DNA of 64,000 nt from the NCBI RefSeq assembly GCF_000770635.1, contig NZ_AVBF01000001.1:62001-126000 (forward strand), in the 5' to 3' direction. Below the pieces are notes generated by a model. It was not told the origin of the DNA. It saw only the letters and a program-made list of their open reading frames with translations, and did not search any database. Positions 35,019 to 43,208 of this stretch are shown here, in pieces. This DNA is from Pontibacillus yanchengensis Y32 (lineage in GTDB: Bacteria; Bacillota; Bacilli; Bacillales; BH030062). The position numbers were made by a program, and so were the translations under genes. The stretch's first letter is position 1. Each line of letters begins with the position of its first letter.

Positions 35019-36581
35019 CATAGCCGTCAAGCTAACAAAATTAAAAGGAAAGTAATAGAATGAAGTCACCACTTAATTCTATTATTTTCCAACTTAAGGT
35101 GAATTCTAATCCGTTATAGTCAAGAACTTCAAAAAACATTACCTACAACGTCTTACTTATATACTAAATCCAAAACATCAAACGGACTTTGGTGACCCTT
35201 CCTGTGCTCTTTCACCCCATGTCGACTGACATTTTCGTAGACGGTGAGGAAGAGTTTATACACCTTCCTAACCCCAGCTTCTAGACAAGCATTAAGGGAA
35301 GGAAGAGCTTCTTTGATTTGGTTCATGGCCTTATATTCAGAGATCTCTTTTTGATGCTTATGATACAAGTAATGGCGACATAGAAACATGGTCATGGAAG
35401 AAAGAAGGATACTTATCAACGTTCCGTATAAATGACATTCCAGCCGTTCTTGCTTCATCTTTCGCACTTTATTGATTCCAAAGAGGGATTTCCATACTTT
35501 GAATAAGATTTCAATCTGCCATCTTAAGGTGTATAAAGGATACAAGTCTTGAGGAGCTAATTGTTCATGTGTTATGTTGGTCACAAGAACTTGGATATCT
35601 TTTCTTTGTTGGGCAGATTGGACGTGCTTTCCTTTCTGCCCTTTTATATGTAAAGCCCTTTTTCGTTTCTTCTGTTGTTCAGGGGTTAGCTTCTGAGCCA
35701 CAACGCGCCCTATGAAGGAATGTCGTGTGTCCCCACCTACTTGGACAAACCCATAATCTATCGCTTCTCCCGAAGCTTTTTCTTTCAAATCTTCCTCTGG
35801 TTTGATTTGCGTCCATCCCTCTATGGCATTTCCCGCCCAAAATGTCGTTCTAGAAGGAGCTCTCGTGATAAAGGAAGCTCCCCGCTTATCTATTTCCTCC
35901 ATAATTGTTGCCGCATAATACCCTATATCTCGCAATACAAGGTCTCATGGCAAGAGGGAATCCATAATCTCGCGGGCGGCTGATTTGTCGCTCTTCTTTT
36001 GAGGATGAACCTCCTGGTGAAGAAAGCTCCCAGATATCAAGTCATAATCAAATTGGATACTCACTCCCGAATTCTGAAATCCTGGATAATCAGGGTGTTC
36101 GCCCTCCACCTCAAAAGAAGTGGAATCCATTATACGAATACGTGAAAATTGGTAGCTAACATCTATGTGAGTAGGGACACCGATTTGACTGGCTGCTAAT
36201 TGCTTGTAAATCTTATGTAAGAAGGCAACAGCCTGGGCATTAAATCGCTCATGTAATGCCTGCTTAGAGATAGATGCTTGAAATGAATGAGAGATATGGC
36301 CACATAGAGTGGGTAAGGTGTCGTTCCCTATTGATTTATCAGATAAAGTACAAAGACCGAGAAAGGTTACAGGTGTAAGTTTACTGGATCGTATGGAAAA
36401 GCCTGTCTCGTGTGCGGTTTTGTTTACGGAATCTGGGTTCAATGTGTTTTGAATAGCCTTTGTTAACGTCCAAATATGTTTCGTTAGATCCATAGAATCA
36501 TCCTTCCTAGAAAGTTTTACTAGGAAGGATAACGTTTATGGAGGGGGTTATGGAATCGTTAAGCTTAGCTTGACGGCTATG
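35019..36581 (-). mobile_element. IS4-family insertion sequence, 1563 bp, with 11-bp target duplication
   Basis: The ends CATAGCCGTCAAGCTAA and TTAGCTTGACGGCTATG are perfect 17-bp inverted repeats. The flanks carry the direct repeat GGGACAGGTCC at 35008-35018 and 36582-36592, which is the REP core itself. Size, IR and duplication length fit IS4-type elements. One transposase frame fills it on the minus strand, broken by a stop codon. The intact duplication suggests a recent insertion. Confidence 0.92.
35153..36493 (-). pseudogene. IS4-family transposase with one in-frame UGA
   Basis: 447 codons in one frame, interrupted only at codon 183: ...MDSLLP then TGA then DLVLRDIGYY. A Gly (GGA) is expected there in the family, so a single G-to-T change explains it. 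DDE residues remain: Asp in RIMDSTSFEVE, Asp in LRDIGYYA, Glu in the Y-R-E-K signature YTLRWQIEILFKVWKS. Without readthrough it gives two fragments of 182 and ~260 residues, so the copy is presumably inactive. Confidence 0.9.
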
Positions 36582-36601
36582 GGGACAGGTCCCTCGTCTC
36601 A

Positions 36602-36834
36602 ATTATATATGTTAATAGTAACCTAGTAATTGGGATACATAATAAAAGGTATTAAAATTTAAATATTAATAGGTGAATAGTTCTAATTAACAGAAAATGT
36701 ATTATAAATAATGATTTCGACTTGATTCGCTATTAACTGTTTTGGTTTTAATTGGTAAAATAAAACATATTGCTCAAAAATGAAAATGTTATATAATTCA
36801 AAAATCCTATTAAGATTGAAGGTGTATAGGTGTA
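36602..36834. other. Intergenic region before the tyrosine phosphatase gene
   Basis: 233 AT-rich bp containing presumably the promoter of the next gene; nothing distinct is recognised. Confidence 0.4.
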
Positions 36835-37560
36835 ATGATAGATGTACATTGTCACATTTTACCGAATTCGGACGATGGAGCCAAAACTATGGAAGAAAGC
36901 ATTAGTATGGCAAAAGCTGCACTAAATGATGGGATTACTGCTGTGATCGCCACCCCTCACCATAAAGACGGAATCTATGAAAACGAGCGAGAGGACATTC
37001 TGAAAAAAGTACAATCTCTTAACGAAGTATTAGAAGAAAGGGGGCTCCCTTTAACTATTTTGCCTGGTCAAGAAACTCGTATAAATGGCGATATGATTTC
37101 GGATTTGGAACAAGGACGAATCCTTCCTCTAAACGAAACAAGTGGATACGTTTTCGTAGAACTTCCCTCTGATCATGTGCCTCGGTATATGAGTCAAATG
37201 CTTTTTGATATCCAAATGAGTGGTTACAAACCTATTATCGTTCATCCAGAACGTAATCGAGAACTGTTACAGAATCCTGATATGTTGTATCGATTCGTGA
37301 AAAATGGAGCCTTTACTCAGGTGACCGCTGCAAGCGTTTGCGGAAAGTTTGGGAAAAAAATCAAGAAATTCACCCATCAATTAATCGAATCTAATGGGTT
37401 TAGCATGAGGGAAGCCTATGATGAAGTGGAGAAAAAGTTTGGTATCTCGGTGCGATACTTGTTTTCTGAGAATGCAGAACTTTTGGTAGATGAAAAAATA
37501 CTTGCCATGGATATGCCATCTAAAGTAAAGCAACGTAAAATACTAGGACTTTTTAAGTAA
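36835..37560 (+). CDS. PHP-type tyrosine-protein phosphatase (CpsB/YwqE) lacking the DAH motif
   Basis: 241 residues. YwqE/CpsB enzymes dephosphorylate bacterial tyrosine kinases controlling capsule synthesis. Metal motifs HCH (residues 5-7), ATPHH (39-43), PGQE (77-80) and HPERN (137-141) are present. However, after HQLIESN (residue 187) the usual LxHFVASDAHNxxTR segment is missing and GFSMREAYDE follows directly, an apparent in-frame loss of about 15 codons that removes an Asp-x-His pair of metal ligands. Activity is doubtful. No kinase or Wzz-like gene lies nearby. Confidence 0.85.
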   Translation: MIDVHCHILPNSDDGAKTMEESISMAKAALNDGITAVIATPHHKDGIYENEREDILKKVQSLNEVLEERGLPLTILPGQETRINGDMISDLEQGRILPLNETSGYVFVELPSDHVPRYMSQMLFDIQMSGYKPIIVHPERNRELLQNPDMLYRFVKNGAFTQVTAASVCGKFGKKIKKFTHQLIESNGFSMREAYDEVEKKFGISVRYLFSENAELLVDEKILAMDMPSKVKQRKILGLFK

Positions 37561-37583
37561 TGAGAGGGAAAGGAAGGGTGAAA

Positions 37584-37620
37584 CCCCTTGCAGTCTATAT
37601 AGATTGCAAGGGGCTTATTT
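37584..37620 (+). terminator. Terminator after the tyrosine phosphatase gene
   Basis: 13-bp stem (CCCCTTGCAGTCT against AGATTGCAAGGGG, one G-U pair) with a 4-nt loop; the T tract is weak (CTTATTTGAT). Confidence 0.6.
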
Positions 37621-37668
37621 GATAGAGATGGTTTGGGGCAAGGGGATAAGTATTTCTGGTTACTGGAA

Positions 37669-37697
37669 TGAGACGAGGAACCTGTCCCCTCATCCCA
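37669..37697 (-). repeat. REP palindrome, single
   Basis: CT-centred unit with core GGAACCTGTCCC, between the phosphatase terminator and alaX. Confidence 0.88.
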
Positions 37698-37816
37698 CCC
37701 ACCACTCCCACAAAAATTTCCTCCCGTTTACCTTGTATTCCAATCCATAGCATGTGAAAATGAGGAATCAACAGGATACATAAAAACGTCACGTATAACA
37801 CTGGAAGGAAGGTAAC

Positions 37817-39025
37817 ATGACGACAAAATTATTTTATCAAAATCCTTATCAAACGGAGTTTGAAACGCAAGTTGCGCGAACTGGTGAGCAAGAGAGACGC
37901 CCATACATAGTGTTAGAAGAAACTGCTTTCTACCCAACTGGCGGAGGACAGCCGCATGATACCGGCAGCCTGAATGGTGTGGAAGTTGTCGATGTAGAAG
38001 AAGTAGACGGAGAAGTGCGCCATTACCTAACGCAACCTCTAGAAGAAACGAGCGTACATGGAGTGGTAGATTGGAATCGCCGCTTTGACCATATGCAACA
38101 GCACAATGGTCAGCACATCTTATCGGCAGTCATGCAGGATGAGTATGGCATGCAGACGGTAAGCTTTCATTTAGGAAAAGACACCGTATCGATTGATCTA
38201 GATGCCAAGAACCTGTCGGAAGCTATCATGAAAGAAGCGGAGCAAAAAGTAAACAGAATTATCCAAGAAAACCGTCCCATTCAAACGAAATGGCTCTCAT
38301 CAGAAGAAGCCAATCAATACCCCCTTCGAAAAGCGCTATCTGTCGAGGAAGCGGTACGTCTCGTCATCATTCCAGAAGTGGACTATAACGGATGTGGCGG
38401 CACGCACCCTCATGCTACTGGCGAAGTGATGGCGTTAAAACTACTAGGATGGACACGCCAAAAGAAGCAGGTTCGTCTAGAATTTGCCTGTGGGTATCGC
38501 GTGCTGGAACAGCTAGGGAACAAGCACAAAGTTTTATCTGGTATCAAGAATACAATCAAACGTCCAGAAGCAGAACTTGCGCAAGAAGTAGATAATCTAG
38601 TCCAAGAAACGAAACAAAAAGACAAGCAAATCACCGAATTACAAGAGCAACTTCTCGAGTATGAAGCTCGTGATTTGATGGCCTATACCCAAGTAGATAG
38701 CGGCATCAGAGTCGTACAACACGTATTGATCAAACGTCCGATCAAATCGCTGCAAACCCTTGCCAAGAACATGACCAACCATTATCCTGACGCACTAGTT
38801 ATCCTAGTGAGCGACCAAGAAGCCCAACTTCAGTTTGTCCTGGCCCGTGGAGAGGATTTAACTGGCGATATGAACAAAATCGCCAAAGAAGTAATGCCTC
38901 TTATCGAAGGGAAAGGTGGAGGAAAGCCGAACTTCGTACAAGGTGGGGGGAGTAAATCCCTTGAGGGAAGTGAATTTGCAGAGAAACTGAGGGAGACAGC
39001 ACTTATGTTTATGAACTGGTACTAA
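37817..39025 (+). CDS. alaX: Alanyl-tRNA editing protein (AlaX long form)
   Basis: Hydrolyses Ser- or Gly-tRNA(Ala) mischarged by AlaRS. 402 residues: an N-terminal beta-barrel (FYPTGGGQPHDTG), the zinc-binding editing core with HNGQHILSA and CGGTHPH, and a C-terminal DHHA1-like domain ending in GKGGGKPNFVQGGG. No aminoacylation domain, so this is AlaX-L, not AlaRS. GAAGGAAGG precedes the ATG. Single gene between REP copies. Confidence 0.93.
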   Translation: MTTKLFYQNPYQTEFETQVARTGEQERRPYIVLEETAFYPTGGGQPHDTGSLNGVEVVDVEEVDGEVRHYLTQPLEETSVHGVVDWNRRFDHMQQHNGQHILSAVMQDEYGMQTVSFHLGKDTVSIDLDAKNLSEAIMKEAEQKVNRIIQENRPIQTKWLSSEEANQYPLRKALSVEEAVRLVIIPEVDYNGCGGTHPHATGEVMALKLLGWTRQKKQVRLEFACGYRVLEQLGNKHKVLSGIKNTIKRPEAELAQEVDNLVQETKQKDKQITELQEQLLEYEARDLMAYTQVDSGIRVVQHVLIKRPIKSLQTLAKNMTNHYPDALVILVSDQEAQLQFVLARGEDLTGDMNKIAKEVMPLIEGKGGGKPNFVQGGGSKSLEGSEFAEKLRETALMFMNWY

Positions 39026-39030
39026 ATGAA

Positions 39031-39059
39031 TGGGACGCGGGGACAGGTCCCTCGTCCCA
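39031..39059 (+). repeat. REP palindrome, single
   Basis: AG-centred unit between convergent alaX and the YdaJ-like gene. Confidence 0.9.
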
Positions 39060-39061
39060 TT

Positions 39062-40048
39062 TTATTCCCTATAATGGTTATACCTGTATTCAGCTATTAA
39101 TGGTAAGATATTATCAAAAAAGTGAGCATTATCTGCTGTAGTTTTATATCCACCATCATTATGTTGGAGCTTCTTCATGCTATCAAAAAGTACTTGAACC
39201 TTTTCCTTTTCATCATTATTTAAATAAGCAATGATTAACAATGCATACGCTGAGGGAGACTCGTAATCTACTGTTGGGGATTTCGTATTTCTGGAATATC
39301 TCCCGTAGATTTTTCCTCTATTCTTTAACTCTTCCTCTACAAATTGGAAAAACGTATTGGTGTTAACCCCTAAAAGATTGGCGTTTAATGCAATAAGGCT
39401 TTGATCAATCATGTTTACTTCTTGTTGAGCTTTAAATGTTTTTGTTTTTAACCTGTACACTTCAGGGAAAAACACATTTTCATTTACTTCCTGAAGTATA
39501 GATACATATTTTCCTAAGACCTCTTCTTCGAAATATCCAATCGCTTCTGCATCTGTATAAGACAAACGCAACTCTTTTGAGGGCTCTTGAGCTTTCATAT
39601 CGTAAAAATCTACTATAATATTATTCGCCATTTGCTTTTCTTGAATGAATTCTTTGATTTCATCAGCCAAAACACGATATTCTTGATTCTCCCATTTACT
39701 ACTTGCTTTATATAAAGACTTCATTATTCGTAAATCATCTACGGAAGAGTTGGAATGTGCTTCATGGTCTCTCCAAGCAACAAAGCCATTTTGAGAAATA
39801 TCCCTAACGATAGCTGCCTGTTGTTTAAATTCCTTCTTTTGGTTCGATAATACCAAGTAATGCATATATAGACCTATACTTTCTGTTAATGCTTCATCAC
39901 CATTTATAAAAGTTGTAATCTTCCCGTTATCCTTCACAAAGTTTTCTTGAATAAACTTCTCAGATGATGGCTTATTAGTCGTTAGGATGATAAATACAAT
40001 TCCAACCGTGAGTACGACCATCACCATTCCTGTGAATAACTTCTTCAC
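39062..40048 (-). CDS. Membrane-anchored GH8-like protein (YdaJ-like)
   Basis: About 328 residues with an N-terminal signal/anchor (about 5-25). The alpha-rich outer domain shows GH8/(alpha/alpha)6-barrel features: NGFVAWRDHEA, SSVDDLRIMKSLY and a final HNDGGYKTTADNAHFFDNIL. In B. subtilis, YdaJ stands in the same operon as a degenerate GGDEF protein and a GT2 enzyme, as here. It may trim the secreted polymer. GTG 40048 is chosen with AGAGG 8 bp upstream; the GTG at 40057 lies inside that site. Confidence 0.7.
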   Translation of the reverse strand: MKKLFTGMVMVVLTVGIVFIILTTNKPSSEKFIQENFVKDNGKITTFINGDEALTESIGLYMHYLVLSNQKKEFKQQAAIVRDISQNGFVAWRDHEAHSNSSVDDLRIMKSLYKASSKWENQEYRVLADEIKEFIQEKQMANNIIVDFYDMKAQEPSKELRLSYTDAEAIGYFEEEVLGKYVSILQEVNENVFFPEVYRLKTKTFKAQQEVNMIDQSLIALNANLLGVNTNTFFQFVEEELKNRGKIYGRYSRNTKSPTVDYESPSAYALLIIAYLNNDEKEKVQVLFDSMKKLQHNDGGYKTTADNAHFFDNILPLIAEYRYNHYRE

Positions 40049-40060
40049 GAATTCCACCTC

Positions 40061-41272
40061 TTAGAACCTAATTGTTTTATCCCATTGGATATGGTTACCT
40101 TTCCTTCTGTTCTTCATGTAAAAATACATGCTGCGTATGAGTAAGATAAGAAATACTTGTGAATATGTGAAGTACATTATGATGGAGATGAAGCTATTAT
40201 AAACACTTACAGTTTCATCAAACACCATGGCACTTGCATGCTGAATGGTATAAACAATGTAGCTCATATACCAAAACATGATGAGCGGGCTTTGAACAAA
40301 CTCCGTATTCATTCCAAATATACTAAGCACAAACCATACATGTGAAATGGAAAGTAATATAACAAAGAATAGGTAGACAGATATGTGATGTAATGTATGA
40401 AAAATAGTCCTGTCTTTCCATGATTCTTTATTGAATAAGGATTTCTCTAATAAATATATATTACCTTGAAACCATCTTGTTCTTTGCTTAACTAAAGCTT
40501 TAATTGTTTCAGGTTCTTGTTCCCATGTTTTAGCTTTCGACACGATGGGAAGAACATAGCCTTTTGAGGAGAGTCTCATTGTTAGCTCTGCATCTTCAGC
40601 AAGAGCATATGGATCGTAATCTCCTAGGTCATTAATAATGTCTCTACGTAGTAACATGTTGGTCCCAGTTAATGACCCTACTCTAAAGAGAGCCCATCTT
40701 CCGCTTTGCATCATTAGTTGGTGGACCTGGAATTCCAAACCTATCATCCGTGTGAGCCAATTCTTGTTCATGTTTAAAGTTTTTACGTACCCGACTGCAC
40801 CTGCAGCATTTTTTGTGGTTTCTGCTTTATTTACTAATAGTTTAACTGCATCGGGTTCTGGTTGATTGTCAGCATCATAGATAACGAAATAAGGACTTTC
40901 AGATATAGATAAACCGTAGTTTAAAACCCTCGATTTCCCTTTAGGTTCTCCGGGCGGAACTTTTATGTGATGAATGTTCTTATACACGTTACTAAACTCG
41001 TCAGCTATTTCCTCAGTCTCATCATGAGAATTGTCATTTAATAGATAAATGTGAATGTTGCCAGGATACTGTATCCCTGCCATTGCTTCTAGTGTTTTTT
41101 GTATAACTTTTCCCTCATTATGTGCTGGAATTAAAATATCGACAGGGGGATAGTTTGTATTTGAATTTTTGCTATTTTTACTACGGTCTATTACGCCGGC
41201 GATAGTGAGAAGAGAATATAGTAAAAGCATAATCCAGAAAAAAATCATAATTATTATTAAGATGTATGCCAT
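40061..41272 (-). CDS. Membrane GT2 glycosyltransferase (YdaM/IcaA/BcsA-like)
   Basis: 403 residues. One N-terminal and 3-4 C-terminal membrane helices surround a processive GT2 domain: DILIPAHNEGKVIQKT, YDADNQPEPDA (DxD), a middle DYDPYALAEDAEL (ED) and the processive QRTRW motif (QRTRWFQGN). This set makes and exports a beta-linked polymer through its own channel. The start overlaps the YdaK-like gene by 16 bp. No PilZ domain is visible, so c-di-GMP control would run through the neighbour. Confidence 0.88.
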   Translation of the reverse strand: MAYILIIIMIFFWIMLLLYSLLTIAGVIDRSKNSKNSNTNYPPVDILIPAHNEGKVIQKTLEAMAGIQYPGNIHIYLLNDNSHDETEEIADEFSNVYKNIHHIKVPPGEPKGKSRVLNYGLSISESPYFVIYDADNQPEPDAVKLLVNKAETTKNAAGAVGYVKTLNMNKNWLTRMIGLEFQVHQLMMQSGRWALFRVGSLTGTNMLLRRDIINDLGDYDPYALAEDAELTMRLSSKGYVLPIVSKAKTWEQEPETIKALVKQRTRWFQGNIYLLEKSLFNKESWKDRTIFHTLHHISVYLFFVILLSISHVWFVLSIFGMNTEFVQSPLIMFWYMSYIVYTIQHASAMVFDETVSVYNSFISIIMYFTYSQVFLILLIRSMYFYMKNRRKGNHIQWDKTIRF

Positions 41273-42039
41273 AGTTCATCCCCTCTATAAGACTCCTCAT
41301 TTAAGAAGTCATCGTCCATTTCTCTCTCCGTAACGGTATATTGGTTGTCATTTATGTTTATTTCTTTAGATAGGAGCTCTTCAAATCGTTTTAGTACAAT
41401 GGATTTACCGTATTCATTTGTATTTTGAAGAAGCACTACAAATGTATTCTTGTCATATCGACCAACTAAGTCATAATTTCCTCTTACGGACTTTAATAAG
41501 GTATTACCGAATGTTTTTATTAAAGCATTTCTGGCGCGCTTAGTGTCACCATTTATAGAGATGAAAAGTAAATATCCTCTCTCATTTCTTCTCTTCAAGC
41601 CAGTCCAAACCACCTTCGTTTTCTCAATGAATTCATTTTTCGTGAAGACATTACTTTGAGTTTCGAAACGCTGTAATTTACTTAGTTCGTTTTTCATTTG
41701 ACTATAATTCCTCCTATCTCTTTTTAGGATGAAGAAAATAATCCACATTAAAGTAACACTTGCAACGAATGAAACATGATCCAAAACAATAGGAAGTTGT
41801 TCGATGGAGGTAAGCCTGATTTGATAGGCTTCATATGTTAAGTAAAACCCTACCGCCAATATTTCTATTATTAAGATAATAAATCCAATAGCACTTGTAA
41901 AAAAAGTAAATAAGAAACCTGTAATCAGAGTTAAAATGATGTAATAATCCCCAAGAAATTGGCTTTCTCCATTAGTAAGAGTAACTGTAGTGAAAAGAAG
42001 AGCGAGAAACAATAAATAGATTAGTTTAGGTTTTTCCAT
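41257..42039 (-). CDS. Membrane protein with degenerate GGDEF domain (YdaK-like)
   Basis: About 260 residues: four to five transmembrane helices in the first ~115 residues, then a GGDEF-fold domain whose signature is GRYDKNTF in place of GGDEF, so it cannot be an active cyclase. B. subtilis YdaK has the same layout and is known to bind c-di-GMP as receptor for the YdaJKLMN polysaccharide. ATG 42039 follows GGAGGG; a TTG at 42054 lies at that site. First gene of a three-gene operon. Confidence 0.82.
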   Translation of the reverse strand: MEKPKLIYLLFLALLFTTVTLTNGESQFLGDYYIILTLITGFLFTFFTSAIGFIILIIEILAVGFYLTYEAYQIRLTSIEQLPIVLDHVSFVASVTLMWIIFFILKRDRRNYSQMKNELSKLQRFETQSNVFTKNEFIEKTKVVWTGLKRRNERGYLLFISINGDTKRARNALIKTFGNTLLKSVRGNYDLVGRYDKNTFVVLLQNTNEYGKSIVLKRFEELLSKEININDNQYTVTEREMDDDFLNEESYRGDELWHTS

Positions 42040-42127
42040 TTTCTTTCCCTCCAATAGATAATTGCTAATTACATATATATATCTAGATACAATTCCCTTG
42101 TTACTATGGATTAAATCATATTACTTG

Positions 42128-42187
42128 TGAGACGCAGGGACAGGTCCCTCGTCCCATTTGGGATGAGGGACCTGTCCCTGCGTCTCA
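42128..42187. repeat. REP pair, opposite orientation
   Basis: 42128-42156 (AG) and 42159-42187 (CT), 2 bp apart, in the divergent gap between the YdaK-like operon and the Zorya-like operon. Together they form one long imperfect inverted repeat. Confidence 0.92.
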
Positions 42188-42293
42188 TTTTTACAATTTT
42201 TATAGTAAATTCAACCCATTCATTTTCCAAGTCGTGCTACAATTGGTTGTATTATATTTCTTGTAGTAGAGCAATTTTACAGGGGGATTATGG

Positions 42294-43178
42294 ATGGGGT
42301 TTTTTCGTGGGACAGGTAATGTCATAGGTACTGTTGGTGGTGGATTGATTGGTGGAACAGTCAAAATTGCCGGAAAAGCAGTTGGTACGAAATTTGATAA
42401 AACAGGAGATTGGATTGAAGATGTCGGAACTAGCGTAAATGGAGCATCGAAAGTAGCCTTCGATAGCGCAGGGCAATTTGTGGATGGTGCTGTACAGGGG
42501 ACATATGGAATTGCTACGAAAAGCGGTTACCATCGAAATGCTGGATGGGGTGATCTTAAAGATTCTTCAACTCGAACGGTAAAAGGTGTAGGTACTACGT
42601 TGAAATATACAGCAAATGGAGCTTATACGACGTATCAAGGAGCTGTCTCCGGAGATAAGGAGTTATTGATGAGAGGTGTGAAGGATGTCGGGAAAGTAGC
42701 TGCCGTATCTACGCTAGCTATTGGAATTATTGATGTCATGGATGATGATTCAATAGAAGCAGAAACGCGTAATGACCATTTAAACGGTAGCGATCATCCA
42801 GAGACTAGTGTCCCTTTTCAAGAAAGAACGATAACTCTACCGAATGGTGATGAGGTTACTGGTACTTATCCTGTGTTCGATTCCGGATTTAGTGTTCAAC
42901 TATCTGAAGAGATGTATACATCTAGTGATGATGTCCATTTTGAAATTGCCAATGATACGCTCTATCAAGCCATTCAAGAAGAACCAAATGTTGCGTCACA
43001 ATTAGGGTTAGGTATGAATGATGTGAATCAACTAGCTGTTGGGGAGACTCCAGAAGGATATGTGTGGCATCATCATGAATCCCCTGGTGTTATGCAATTT
43101 GTGAATGAAGATGTTCATGAGAATACCGGTCATTCAGGTGGACGGGTTCTATGGGGTGGAGGAAGTGAAGCTAGATAA
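42294..43178 (+). CDS. WHH-family HNH/EndoVII nuclease with glycine-rich N-terminus
   Basis: 294 residues. The first ~150 are glycine-rich amphipathic repeats (GTGNVIGTVGGGLIGG, VGKVAAVSTLAIGIIDVM) without a signal peptide. The C-terminal ~100 form a WHH-type nuclease toxin domain: VWHHHESPGVMQFV (Trp258, His259-261), then VHENTGHSGG with His275 and His280. In polymorphic toxins this domain cuts DNA. First gene of a tight four-gene operon with an NYN nuclease and a ZorA/ZorB-like motor, where it may act as DNA-cleaving effector, as the HNH protein ZorE does in type II Zorya (inference). No immunity gene is obvious. ATG follows AGGGGG. Confidence 0.85.
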   Translation: MGFFRGTGNVIGTVGGGLIGGTVKIAGKAVGTKFDKTGDWIEDVGTSVNGASKVAFDSAGQFVDGAVQGTYGIATKSGYHRNAGWGDLKDSSTRTVKGVGTTLKYTANGAYTTYQGAVSGDKELLMRGVKDVGKVAAVSTLAIGIIDVMDDDSIEAETRNDHLNGSDHPETSVPFQERTITLPNGDEVTGTYPVFDSGFSVQLSEEMYTSSDDVHFEIANDTLYQAIQEEPNVASQLGLGMNDVNQLAVGETPEGYVWHHHESPGVMQFVNEDVHENTGHSGGRVLWGGGSEAR

Positions 43179-43208
43179 CGAAAAGCATTTAGATAAGGGG
43201 GGATATTA

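Larger units (their letters stand above)
34999..36601 (+). repeat. REP palindrome split by the IS
   Basis: Left part 34999-35018 and right part 36582-36601 join, after removing one copy of an 11-bp duplication, into a standard unit with AG centre. The IS stands exactly in the core. Confidence 0.88.

Noticed and set aside
35153-36493. Two separate transposase genes or programmed frameshift
   Set aside because: Both parts are in the same frame, separated only by one TGA; there is no slippery site.
42290-42340. Alternative start ATG 42290 for the WHH gene
   Set aside because: It is in another frame; ATG 42294 is in frame with the WHH domain and has AGGGGG at good spacing.
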